From contig CAWGAJ010000001.1 in NCBI GenBank assembly GCA_963820545.1, positions 1,054,001 to 1,118,000 on the forward strand: 64,000 bases of DNA, written 5' to 3'. Below the pieces are notes generated by a model. That model saw only the letters and a list, made by a program, of their open reading frames with translations, made no database searches and had not been told where the DNA came from. Both the position numbers and the translations under genes were made by a program. Below, piece by piece: positions 1-8,596 of this stretch; positions within the stretch are counted from its first letter, which is position 1; each line of letters opens with the position of its first letter. Source of the DNA: CAWGAJ01 sp963820545 (GTDB taxonomy: Bacteria; Planctomycetota; Planctomycetia; Pirellulales; Thermoguttaceae).

Positions 1-1191
1 TTTTACGAGCGGGACATTTTTCAAGAGGTCGGCGATACGCCCCAATTGGAAGCCTTGAAAGCAGCGGCCCAGCCCGTGGTGGCATGTCTGAAAGAATATC
101 AAGAGTTTTTGGAAAAAGATCTCCTGCCCCGGGCCAAGGGCGAGTGGCGCTTGGGTAAGGAAAAGTTCGCCAAAAAACTGGAGCTGGATCTGGATGCGGA
201 CGTGACGCCGGATGAGGTTTTGGCCCAGGCCGAGTCGGAGTTCGTGCGCGTGGAGCGGGACATGTATCTGATGGCCCGTCAACTCTGGAGCCATTACTTC
301 CCGCGTCAACCGCTGCCTCCGGACGACGACGAAGGGCGCCACGACACCATTGCCCAAGTGTTGGGCAAAGTAGCCCAGGAGCACGGCAAAGCGGAAGATC
401 TGGTTAGCGACGCCCGGGATAACGTGGAGTGGATCAAAAAGTTCATTACCGAACACGATATTCTGCGCCTGCCGCAGCCCGATCACTGCAAGGTGATCGA
501 GATGCCGGAATTCAAGCGGGGCAATTCCACGGCCTACTGCAATTCGGCCCCGCCGCTTGATCCGCAGGCCGCGAGTTTTTACGCTGTCAGCCCGCCGCCC
601 AAGGACTGGGACACCCAGCGTGTCAACACCTTGCTGGAAGAATACAATCAGCACATGATGCAGATACTGACCATCCACGAAGCCTATCCGGGACACTTTG
701 TGCAACTGGAATATTCCCATCGGTTCCCCTCGCTGATTCGCCGGGTGTTGGAATCGGGGGTATTCGTTGAAGGTTGGGCGGTTTATACCGAACAGATGAT
801 GCTCGATCAAGGCTACGGCGAGGGCAACCTGGCCCTGCGTTTGACCCAATTGAAGTTCTATCTCCGCGCCGTAGCCAACGCCATCCTCGACCACAAAATG
901 CACTGCACCTCGATGACCGACGAAGAGGCGCTGAAATTCCTCACCCAAGGGGCCTTTCAGTCCGAAGGAGAGGCGCTGTTGAAAATCATTCGCGCAAAGC
1001 AATCGTCCTGCCAGCTTTCCACGTATTTTGTGGGCCGCATGGCGCTATATCGTTTGCGCCAACAGATGGAGCGGGAACTGGGCGATAATTTCAACCTGGG
1101 CCGATATCATGAGGCGCTACTGGATCATGGTTCCGTGCCGGTAAAATATCTGCCCGAGTTGGTGCGCGAGCGCCTGAGCAAACCACGTTAA
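1..1191 (+). CDS. DUF885 family metallopeptidase-like protein, 5' end outside window
   Basis: The reading frame is open from base 1, so the true start lies to the left; 396 residues are visible. The motif HEAYPGH (coded near 676-696) is the signature of DUF885 proteins, which resemble zinc peptidases with an HExxH-like site. A downstream EGWAVYTEQMM segment fits the conserved second helix that supplies a further metal ligand in this family. DUF885 proteins are often exported, but no signal peptide can be judged without the start. The next gene, an S9 peptidase, lies on the same strand, suggesting a shared peptide-degrading role (inference). The family is certain from the motif; substrate and activity are not known. 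Confidence 0.85.
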   Translation, partial: FYERDIFQEVGDTPQLEALKAAAQPVVACLKEYQEFLEKDLLPRAKGEWRLGKEKFAKKLELDLDADVTPDEVLAQAESEFVRVERDMYLMARQLWSHYFPRQPLPPDDDEGRHDTIAQVLGKVAQEHGKAEDLVSDARDNVEWIKKFITEHDILRLPQPDHCKVIEMPEFKRGNSTAYCNSAPPLDPQAASFYAVSPPPKDWDTQRVNTLLEEYNQHMMQILTIHEAYPGHFVQLEYSHRFPSLIRRVLESGVFVEGWAVYTEQMMLDQGYGEGNLALRLTQLKFYLRAVANAILDHKMHCTSMTDEEALKFLTQGAFQSEGEALLKIIRAKQSSCQLSTYFVGRMALYRLRQQMERELGDNFNLGRYHEALLDHGSVPVKYLPELVRERLSKPR

Positions 1192-1318
1192 GCGATCTTT
1201 TCCCGCTCCCCGACCGACATTAAGTCGGTGCCCGGTCGCGGCTAAACATTTTTGACAATTGCCCTTTAAACGTAATTCCTGGATAAAATCATTACAAATC
1301 CCATCATCTCCCACTGCC

Positions 1319-3877
1319 ATGAAACGACATTCATTAGTATTTTTCGATCGTTCAATTCGTTCAATATTGCTCATCAACTCTTTAACGATTCTCATATTTG
1401 CCAATCTCTGTGCATCTTTATCGGCGCAGGGCACAAAGGCCGATTATGAGCGAGCCAACGGTTTGCGCAAGCTGACCGCAAACAAAGTCTATAAGGCCCG
1501 AGTCACGCCGCACTGGTCGGCCGATAACACGCGGTTTTGGTATCGCAATGATTTGGCCGACGGCGTGCGCGAATTCATCCTGGTAGACACGGCAAAGGCC
1601 ACGCGCCAAGGGGCCTTCGACCACGAGAAACTGGCAAAATCGCTGGGCAAAGCCCTGGAAAAAGAAATCGACGCCCGGCGCCTGCCCTTCGACGATCTTC
1701 AATTCAGCGACGACGGCCAGTCTGTCGTGTTGCACAGCGAAGGCAAGTCATGGCATTGCAATCTGGAAAATTACGAGCTCCGCGAAGCAAAAAACGACGA
1801 AAAAGCCCAACGAGAACTTTCTCCGCGCAGATTCCCCCGCGCGAGCAAGCCCGCCGGCGAAGAAACCTCTCTGACATTCATCAATAACACCAAGGCGGAG
1901 GTGGAGATTTTCTGGTTGGACGAGGAGGGCAAGCAGCAATCTTATGGCAAAATACCGCCGGGCGAAAAAAAGGAACAGCACACCTTTGCCGGACACGTCT
2001 GGCTGGTGACCGATCCGGACGGCAAGACATTGTCGGTGTACGAGGCCGAGGAGGAACCGGCCTCGGTGGTCATCGACGAGACGCAAAAGCCCGCTGATCT
2101 GCCGCAGCGACGGCGATTCCGGGGTTCCAGGTCGGAGGGCGCGACGTCGCCTGACGGCCAATGGAATGCGTTCTTCAAAGACAATAATATCTATCTGCGC
2201 GATACGGAATCGCGCGAGGAGGTCCCCTTAAGCGACGACGGCAATGCCGACGACGAATACTCCGGCGGCGTTTACTGGTCGGCGGATTCGCAAAAACTAG
2301 CGGTATTGCACACCAAGAAGGGCGACGATCGCAAAGTGTATTACGTCGAATCCTCGCCCCGAGACCAGCTTCAACCCAAACTGCATTCGTACGATTATCT
2401 CAAGCCGGGCGATAAGATCCCGCTGGCCAAACCGCAACTGTTCGACGTGGCCGGGCGCAAGCATATTTCCAGCAGCGATGAACTGTTTCCCAATCCCTGG
2501 AGCATAAGCGAAGTGCATTGGGACCCGGATTCCGGCCGCTTTATGTTCCTTTATAATCAGCGCGGCCACCAGACCTTGCGCGTGATTGCCGTGGACGCGG
2601 CCACGGGCAAGGCAAAGACCATTGTCGACGAGCAAAGCCCGACGTTTATCGACTACTCTGTCAAACAATTTCTGCAATACCTCGACGAGAGCGGCGAAAT
2701 CATCTGGACTTCGGAACGCGACGGCTGGAACCACCTCTACCTTTACGACGCCAAAGCCGGCAGCGTGAAAAACCAGATCACCAAAGGGGAGTGGGTGGTG
2801 CGCAGCGTGGAAAAGGTGGACGAGCAAAAAAGGCAAATTTACTTTTACGCCGGAGGGATTCGGCCGGGCCAGGATCCGTATTACCTCCATTACTGCCGCG
2901 TGAATTTCGACGGTTCGGGCTTGACGATCCTTACCGAAGGCGACGGCACGCACTCGATCAAGTTCTCGCCCGACCGAAAATTTTTCATGGATACCTGGTC
3001 GCGCGTAGACCTGGCGCCGATAAATGAACTTCGCCGCATGGAAGACGGAAGCCTTGTTTGCATATTGGAGGAAGCCGACTGGTCGGAATTGATTGAGACA
3101 GGCTGGCAAATTCCCGAGCGGTTTGCCGCTAAAGGCAGGGATGGAACCACGGATATCTACGGCGTGATTTACCGGCCGACCAATTTCGACGCCGCGAAAA
3201 AATATCCGGTCATCGAACTGATCTACGCCGGGCCGCAAGACTCTTTCGTGCCCAAGTCGTTTCGGCCCTTCCATGCGCCCCAGGCCATGGCCGAACTGGG
3301 TTTTGTCCTGGTGCAGATCGACGGCATGGGCACGTCGAACCGATCGAAAAAATTTCACGACGTCTGCTGGAAAAACCTGGCCGATTCCGGGTTTCCGGAT
3401 CGCATTTTGTGGATCAAGGCCGCGGCCGAAAAATATCCTTATCTGGACCTGAGCCGGGTGGGCATTTACGGCGGTTCGGCGGGCGGCCAGAGCTCCACGC
3501 GCGCGCTCATAGACCACGGCGATTTTTACAAAGTCGCCGCTTCGGATTGCGGCTGCCACGACAACCGCATGGACAAAATCTGGTGGAACGAACAGTGGCT
3601 GGGCTGGCCCGTCGGTCCGCATTACGAAGAACAATCCAACGTTACCGGAGCCCACAAACTGCAAGGCAAACTGCTCTTGACCGTGGGCGAAATGGACGAA
3701 AACGTGGATCCGGCTTCCACCATGCAACTGGTCAACGCCTTGATCAAGGCGGACAAGGATTTTGAGCTGCTAGTCATTCCCGGCAAAGGACACGGATCGG
3801 CCGAAACGCCCTACGGCGCCCGGCGGCGCCAGGACTTTTTCGTGCGCAATTTACTGGGCGTGGAACCGCGAAGGTAG
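1319..3877 (+). CDS. S9 family dipeptidyl peptidase IV-like serine peptidase, exported
   Basis: An 852-residue protein with a hydrophobic N-terminal segment ending near SAQG that looks like a signal peptide. A DPP-IV type beta-propeller fills about residues 60-560 and an alpha/beta-hydrolase domain follows. The nucleophile motif is GGSAGG, the Asp lies in EMDENVDP and the His in GKGHG, so the catalytic triad is complete. The family removes dipeptides from peptide N termini outside the cytoplasm. I chose ATG 1319 because the signal peptide begins there; an in-frame TTG at 1259 would add 20 residues of no clear function. A POT peptide transporter follows on the same strand, which fits uptake of the released peptides (inference). 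Confidence 0.88.
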   Translation: MKRHSLVFFDRSIRSILLINSLTILIFANLCASLSAQGTKADYERANGLRKLTANKVYKARVTPHWSADNTRFWYRNDLADGVREFILVDTAKATRQGAFDHEKLAKSLGKALEKEIDARRLPFDDLQFSDDGQSVVLHSEGKSWHCNLENYELREAKNDEKAQRELSPRRFPRASKPAGEETSLTFINNTKAEVEIFWLDEEGKQQSYGKIPPGEKKEQHTFAGHVWLVTDPDGKTLSVYEAEEEPASVVIDETQKPADLPQRRRFRGSRSEGATSPDGQWNAFFKDNNIYLRDTESREEVPLSDDGNADDEYSGGVYWSADSQKLAVLHTKKGDDRKVYYVESSPRDQLQPKLHSYDYLKPGDKIPLAKPQLFDVAGRKHISSSDELFPNPWSISEVHWDPDSGRFMFLYNQRGHQTLRVIAVDAATGKAKTIVDEQSPTFIDYSVKQFLQYLDESGEIIWTSERDGWNHLYLYDAKAGSVKNQITKGEWVVRSVEKVDEQKRQIYFYAGGIRPGQDPYYLHYCRVNFDGSGLTILTEGDGTHSIKFSPDRKFFMDTWSRVDLAPINELRRMEDGSLVCILEEADWSELIETGWQIPERFAAKGRDGTTDIYGVIYRPTNFDAAKKYPVIELIYAGPQDSFVPKSFRPFHAPQAMAELGFVLVQIDGMGTSNRSKKFHDVCWKNLADSGFPDRILWIKAAAEKYPYLDLSRVGIYGGSAGGQSSTRALIDHGDFYKVAASDCGCHDNRMDKIWWNEQWLGWPVGPHYEEQSNVTGAHKLQGKLLLTVGEMDENVDPASTMQLVNALIKADKDFELLVIPGKGHGSAETPYGARRRQDFFVRNLLGVEPRR

Positions 3878-3930
3878 TGGAGAGTGGCGAGTGATGAGTG
3901 AATAGTGAAGAATTCATGCCGTGATAGAAT

Positions 3931-5391
3931 ATGGAAACAACAGCCCATCCGCGCGGACTATACGTGCTCTTTTTCACCGAAATGTGGGAGCGGTTCAGCT
4001 ATTATGGGATGCGCACGCTCTTGGTCCTTTATATGGCCGAGAAGATTACCCATGGCGGGATGGGACTGACCGACGAAGTGGCCACCGCCATCTACGGCTT
4101 GTATACGGCGGGCGTTTATATGGCGTGCTTGCCAGGCGGTTGGGTGGCCGACCGCCTTTTGGGCGCGCAGCGGGCAGTATGGTTCGGGGGCATAATCATC
4201 GCCGCCGGCCATTTTTCCCTGGCCGTCCCCTGGCAAGAGACGTTTTTTCTGGGATTGATCCTGCTGGTACTGGGTACGGGCATGCTGAAACCCAATATCT
4301 CCACCATGGTCGGGCGGCTCTATCCCGAGGGCGGCGCACGGCGCGACGCCGGTTTCACGATCTTCTACATGGGCATCAACCTGGGGGCGACCATCGGAGC
4401 TTTGGTCTGCGGCTACTTGGGCGAGAAGATCGATTGGCATTTGGGCTTTGGCGCGGCCGGGGTCGGCATGGTGCTGGGACTGATCCAATATCGGCTTTTC
4501 GCACATCAATTGGGCGATGCGGGCAAACGGCTCAATGCCAGCGAAAAAACCAGCCGAAAAGACTGGACCATCCTCGCAACAGCACTGACGCTGATCGTAA
4601 TGGTCACCTTCCTGGGACTGGCGAAGTTGATAACTTTCAATCCCCGTTTGATGGCCGAGAGTACGAGTTACATCATCCTCGGCATGGCGGTCTTGTATTT
4701 CGCCTATGCGTTCCTTTTTTGCAAACTGGATGCCACTGAAAAAAAACGACTGGCGGTAATCGCGGTGCTTTTTATAACCTCCGCCATTTTTTGGGCCGGT
4801 TACGAACAGGCGGGATCAACGCTGAACCTGTTCGCCAAACGCTATACGGAGCGGTTTATTAATGTCGTTAATTTCGAGGTGCCGGCCGGCTGGTTTCAAT
4901 CGTTCGGCAGCATTTTTGTCATCCTCCTGGCGCCGGTGATGGCCGGCATTTGGATGGCCTTGTCGCGGCGGCAAAAGAATCCTTCCATCCCCATGAAATT
5001 CGCCCTGGGATTGCTCTTTCTGAGCATGGGATTTCTGGTTATGTCGGGCGCGGCAATATTTGTGGCCCAGGGGCAAAAAGTGCTGCCCACCTGGCTGATC
5101 GCCACCTACCTGCTGCATTGCATCGGCGAGCTTTGCCTCAGCCCGGTGGGCTTAAGTTCGGTCACCAAACTGGCCCCGCAGCGGCTGGTCGGGCAAATGA
5201 TGGGAATCTGGTTCCTGGCCACTGCGCTGGGAAATCTAATCGCCGGACTGATCGCGGGTGCATTTACAGATAAAGCAGTTGCGCAAATGCCCGGCAGATT
5301 CTTTCTGATCGTGTTGGTTACCTGCGGCTCGGGCGTAGTGCTACTGTTGCTGGCCAGACCGATCAAAAAGTTGATGTCGGGAGTGCAGTAG
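3931..5391 (+). CDS. POT/PTR2 family proton-coupled oligopeptide transporter
   Basis: This 486-residue, very hydrophobic protein has the family N-terminal signature EMWERFSYYGMR (ExxERFxYY, the proton-coupling motif) and the PTR2 signature FYMGINLGA. About 12-14 membrane segments can be seen. Members import di- and tripeptides with protons across the inner membrane. It starts at ATG 3931, 53 bp after the S9 peptidase stop. Its last 29 bp overlap the 3' end of the convergent isomerase-like gene. Exact substrate range cannot be read from sequence. Confidence 0.92.
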   Translation: METTAHPRGLYVLFFTEMWERFSYYGMRTLLVLYMAEKITHGGMGLTDEVATAIYGLYTAGVYMACLPGGWVADRLLGAQRAVWFGGIIIAAGHFSLAVPWQETFFLGLILLVLGTGMLKPNISTMVGRLYPEGGARRDAGFTIFYMGINLGATIGALVCGYLGEKIDWHLGFGAAGVGMVLGLIQYRLFAHQLGDAGKRLNASEKTSRKDWTILATALTLIVMVTFLGLAKLITFNPRLMAESTSYIILGMAVLYFAYAFLFCKLDATEKKRLAVIAVLFITSAIFWAGYEQAGSTLNLFAKRYTERFINVVNFEVPAGWFQSFGSIFVILLAPVMAGIWMALSRRQKNPSIPMKFALGLLFLSMGFLVMSGAAIFVAQGQKVLPTWLIATYLLHCIGELCLSPVGLSSVTKLAPQRLVGQMMGIWFLATALGNLIAGLIAGAFTDKAVAQMPGRFFLIVLVTCGSGVVLLLLARPIKKLMSGVQ

Positions 5392-6148
5392 CAATCATCT
5401 GCTGCCAGATCTCGCGCTGTTGAATCATGGCCGCCACGCGATCTTGGGGATTAGTGCGGCATTCCAAGAGGATCCAGCCGGGATAGTCCATTTTCACAAA
5501 CAGGTTCATCAATTCCTGGTAGGGATAATTGCCGACGTTCAATTCGCGCATGTGCGCAGTATCGCCAAACCGATCTTTGACCAGGTTGAAGTTGTATTCC
5601 AAACCCTTACCGCGGAGATCTTCGTCATTGCAATTCCAGCAGACGCCCACGTTTTTTTCTGTTACCACGTCCATGATCTGCTTGATAGTAGGCAATTCGG
5701 CGCAGGAACCGTGGACTTCCAGGCGAATCTGCTGGCCGTAATCGGCGGCAAAACGGCCTAATGTGTTTAGCGAGTCGCCGATCTGTTGGATGGTCTTTTC
5801 GCGCGGCACGCCGGGATGAAAATCGTTGGGCTTGACTTTCACGCCGCTTGCGCCGCAGTCGTGGCTGAGCTTGACAAAGGCCTTGGCGGCCTCGATCGAG
5901 CGGGCCAGCCGGTCCGGATCGGGACTATCGAAACATTCGTTGGCGCCCGGGCCGATAAAGGTCACCGGGCTGTCGGCAAAACGCGTGCGCACCTCCTGGC
6001 GCACGGCATTGCTGAGGCTTGGTTCGACGCCGTGTTTGTGCTCGGTGCGCAATTCCACCCCGAATATTTTCGTCTTTTCACAGTTGGCCAGCAGCGTGGG
6101 CAAGTCCCAGTCTTGTCCCCAAAGATAGGTGACCAGGCCGAGTTTCAT
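5363..6148 (-). CDS. Sugar phosphate isomerase/epimerase-like TIM barrel
   Basis: The 261-residue protein beginning MKLGLVTYLWGQDWDL has the pattern of the xylose isomerase-like TIM barrel family (AP endonuclease 2 fold): VKVKPNDFHPG, RLEVHGSCAELP and a closing WILLECRTNPQD segment, with acidic and His residues at barrel strand ends that normally bind a metal. Its ATG overlaps the stop codon of a 40-residue Tat signal peptide frame just upstream, so in the read sequence it would be made without the export signal. Adding one A to the run before the ATG would give one 301-residue Tat-exported protein, which is the usual planctomycete arrangement for this family. Function beyond the fold is unknown. 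Confidence 0.8.
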   Translation of the reverse strand: MKLGLVTYLWGQDWDLPTLLANCEKTKIFGVELRTEHKHGVEPSLSNAVRQEVRTRFADSPVTFIGPGANECFDSPDPDRLARSIEAAKAFVKLSHDCGASGVKVKPNDFHPGVPREKTIQQIGDSLNTLGRFAADYGQQIRLEVHGSCAELPTIKQIMDVVTEKNVGVCWNCNDEDLRGKGLEYNFNLVKDRFGDTAHMRELNVGNYPYQELMNLFVKMDYPGWILLECRTNPQDRVAAMIQQREIWQQMIATALPTSTF

Positions 6149-6267
6149 TTTGCGCCGGATTTGTCGGCCCCGAATAAGAGTGAAGCACCGCCTGGCGCGG
6201 CCCCCAGCACAAAGGCGCCCAGGCCGATGGCCTGTTGGAGAAAACGACGTCTGGAGCACGATTGCAT
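6145..6267 (-). other. Tat signal peptide frame, out of frame with the isomerase-like gene
   Basis: A 40-codon frame from ATG at 6267 encodes MQSCSRRRFLQQAIGLGAF followed by a small-residue stretch. This is a textbook twin-arginine signal (SRRRFL) with a hydrophobic core and an Ala-rich end. It stops at TGA 6145-6147, which overlaps the ATG of the isomerase-like frame. A missing A in the four-A run (6148-6152 region) is the simplest explanation. A real short leader with translational coupling is the alternative. Confidence 0.7.
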
Positions 6268-6413
6268 GGCAGAACCTCACATTTTGCTTTAGGGCAATAT
6301 GGCGACAAGGAGATAAAGGGTGAACCCACGGCCGTTTGTGGAAGCATTAAGCCTGCGGTCAAGGGGCGACGCCTTTTTCGCTACAACAAGTTGCGCGGAT
6401 CGCCTCGAGGCGG

Positions 6414-6692
6414 TTACAAAACCTCGATGCCGTTGATCAGTCTTTCGCTGTGTGAAAGACACATGGCGACATGTTGGGCTAATTGTTTGCAGTAATAGCT
6501 GTCGCATCGTCCTTTCAACACCACTGACTGATCATCGACGGATACGCTCAGATCCCGGACGCCATGACCGGTTTCTTGTTGCACTGCCCGCTCAATAGAG
6601 GCGGCCAATTCCTCGGCTTCTTCCACAGTTTCCGGCAGATAATCGCGGAACTTCCGTGAGGCCAATCCGGCTAAGGTTGGCTGATCTTCCAT
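6414..6692 (-). CDS. BON-domain-like small protein
   Basis: A 92-residue protein. The second half (VDDQSVVLKGRCDSYYC... LINGIEVL) has the alternating beta-alpha pattern of a BON domain, a 60-residue fold linked to membranes or phospholipid binding. I place the start at ATG 6692 because GAGGAG lies 6 bases before it. No signal peptide is seen. A diverged paralogue lies just upstream on the same strand (7155-6844). Role unknown. Confidence 0.65.
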   Translation of the reverse strand: MEDQPTLAGLASRKFRDYLPETVEEAEELAASIERAVQQETGHGVRDLSVSVDDQSVVLKGRCDSYYCKQLAQHVAMCLSHSERLINGIEVL

Positions 6693-6843
6693 GGGTTTCT
6701 CCTCGATTGCCGCAAGGAATCCTTTCATCCATCGGCATCGGCAGGAACGCCCAGGAACTTCCGTGTTCCCATCTATGTACATTAGCCAGGATCGTGTTCC
6801 GTGCGTCGGTGGTTTGGAGCAGCAGGCAAGCCAAGCGCGATTG

Positions 6844-7155
6844 CTAATCCATTTCCACTTGAATCGAATTAATCACTTCAATCCCTTTGCAGACCGAACG
6901 GACGACCTCCTGTGCTAATTGTTTGTGGTAGAAGCTGGTAACAATACCGGATAAAAAAAGCGTTTGCTCGCGTTGATTGACATGCAGTTCGCGTAATTCG
7001 TAAAAGGGACTGTCAGCCAGCGCCCACTGCGCCGGGACTGCGCATCGCTGATCAAAACCACAGTCATCGGACGCAAACTCCTTCCCGACAGAAATCCCCG
7101 TATAAGTGTCTATTTCCACTATCACTGAACAAAGTGCTCTTATAAGTATTAACAC
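6844..7155 (-). CDS. BON-domain-like small protein, paralogue of the neighbour
   Basis: A 103-residue frame whose C-terminal half (LFLSGIVTSFYHKQLAQEVV... VINSIQVEMD) is clearly related to the BON-like protein at 6692-6414: both share the SYY/FYHKQLAQ segment and an ending of the form INxIxV. The start is uncertain; the frame opens with GTG at 7155 and there is no convincing ribosome site, so a shorter version is possible. Two adjacent copies suggest a local duplication. Role unknown. Confidence 0.6.
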   Translation of the reverse strand: MLILIRALCSVIVEIDTYTGISVGKEFASDDCGFDQRCAVPAQWALADSPFYELRELHVNQREQTLFLSGIVTSFYHKQLAQEVVRSVCKGIEVINSIQVEMD

Positions 7156-7742
7156 TCTTTTCGAGCGAGACAGCGGATTTTTCCGCAGCTTTTAATTTAG
7201 ATCCAGAATGCGAAATAAGTCAACCCCATAAAAACTTATTTCTTTTTTTCCCATGCAAGCGGCCGGGAAGAGGCTTGTGCGGGCAACGAGGATTGCAGTC
7301 CCTTGCTACTTTTTACCCATAACCGACTGCCTCTTTCTTTAAGCCCCGGATCAGGCTATTTGGCCGGAAAAACCTCAGGAGACGTAGATTTTTGCCACAT
7401 CCGCTATGGAAATTTGTTGCCTTATATGGTATTTGCTAGCAAAGCTGACATACAACTTACGGTAACTCAATTATTGATGATAACTCAAAAGGCCTGAATG
7501 GGCTTGTTTTTTAGCGATATCGGCAGTTGGGACAAATTAGGGGGATAATGACTTCTCAGCCGGCGTGTAGTGCAGCACGCTTGGATGCTTACAAGTCAAG
7601 TGTAAACAGGCGCGAGGCAAGAGCAAATGGACACTTATGAGAATGAGAAAATCGCGAAATAATCGGCAAAAAAGGCGTGTTTTTTTCGGGGCCTTCATAT
7701 CGGTCATCAACTCCTGCTGTTTATTGTTGACCGATGCTCTGA
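7156..7742. other. Intergenic region, no gene supported
   Basis: Small open frames here (for example 7303-7497 and 7637-7876, plus strand) lack ribosome sites, family signals and normal codon use. I see no RNA gene or strong hairpin. Confidence 0.5.
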
Positions 7743-8405
7743 TTATTCGAGGATTCTTCCCGTGGATTTCAGATAGGCTAGCACCTCATCGGCCAGTGTT
7801 TCGGCCGATTTCGTGGCGGAATCGAGAACGAGTTCGGGTTTCAGTGGGGGCTCATAGGGATCATCGATGCCGGTAAATCCTTTAAGTTCGCCAGAGCGGG
7901 CTTTTTTGTAGAGCCCTTTGGGATCGCGGACTTCGCAGACCTCAAGAGGGGCATCGACAAAGATTTCCATGAAATCGCCCTCTGGCAGCGATGCCCGAAC
8001 CCGATCCCGATCAACTCTATAAGGGCTGATAAAAGCCGTAATGGCAACAATGCCAGCGTCGCTAAAGAGTTTGGCCACGGCGCCGATGCGGCGGATATTT
8101 TCTTCGCGGTCCTGGGCGGAAAACCCCAGCCCAAACCGCCGGGCGAACTCTTCCCCATGACACTGCTTGAGCATTCCGGGGCCGGCGTTCAGACCATGAC
8201 GAATATTGTCGCCGTCAAGCACAAAACTATGGATCCCTAAACTGTGGAGTTTGTGGTCGAGCAGATTAGCCACGGTGCTCTTGCCGCAGGCGCTCAGACC
8301 GGTAAACCAAATTACGCAGCCGCGGTGGCCGTTGAGACTTTCCCGCTCCTGCCTGGTTACAGCATGATCATGCCAACGGACTTGTACTTGAGGGCCTTCG
8401 GTCAC
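7743..8405 (-). CDS. cysC: Adenylylsulfate (APS) kinase
   Basis: CysC phosphorylates adenosine 5'-phosphosulfate to PAPS with ATP, in cytoplasmic sulfate activation. The 220-residue protein has the Walker A loop GLSACGKST, the LDGDNIRHGLN motif, ISPYRVDRDRVR, and the lid-type DPKGLYKKARSG segment, so all active-site blocks are present. Between RHGLN and LGFSAQDREEN there is an extra stretch of about 17 residues (GPGMLKQCHGEEFARRF) absent from the well-studied enzymes. The start is GTG 8405; no better ATG exists in frame before the first conserved block. There is no sulfurylase neighbour; the gene is divergent from glgP. Confidence 0.93.
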   Translation of the reverse strand: MTEGPQVQVRWHDHAVTRQERESLNGHRGCVIWFTGLSACGKSTVANLLDHKLHSLGIHSFVLDGDNIRHGLNAGPGMLKQCHGEEFARRFGLGFSAQDREENIRRIGAVAKLFSDAGIVAITAFISPYRVDRDRVRASLPEGDFMEIFVDAPLEVCEVRDPKGLYKKARSGELKGFTGIDDPYEPPLKPELVLDSATKSAETLADEVLAYLKSTGRILE

Positions 8406-8596
8406 GGAGAATCTACCTGGGCTTTCTATGGACCTTTAATGTGTAAAACCGCGTATAATACGCTGAGATTGACATTTTTACAAGGCTTAAGGCACAAATT
8501 TTTTTAGCCCAGGTGGGGTCGCATCGGCAATTCAATATCATTATAATGTCTGACTTGTTATAATTTTTTATAGTACTCTGGAATACATGGGTTAGT

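Noticed and set aside
2297..3727. 476-codon open frame on the minus strand opposite the S9 peptidase
   Set aside because: Shadow frame of a GC-biased gene; no ribosome site, and the protein has no coherent domain pattern while the plus-strand peptidase is fully motif-supported.
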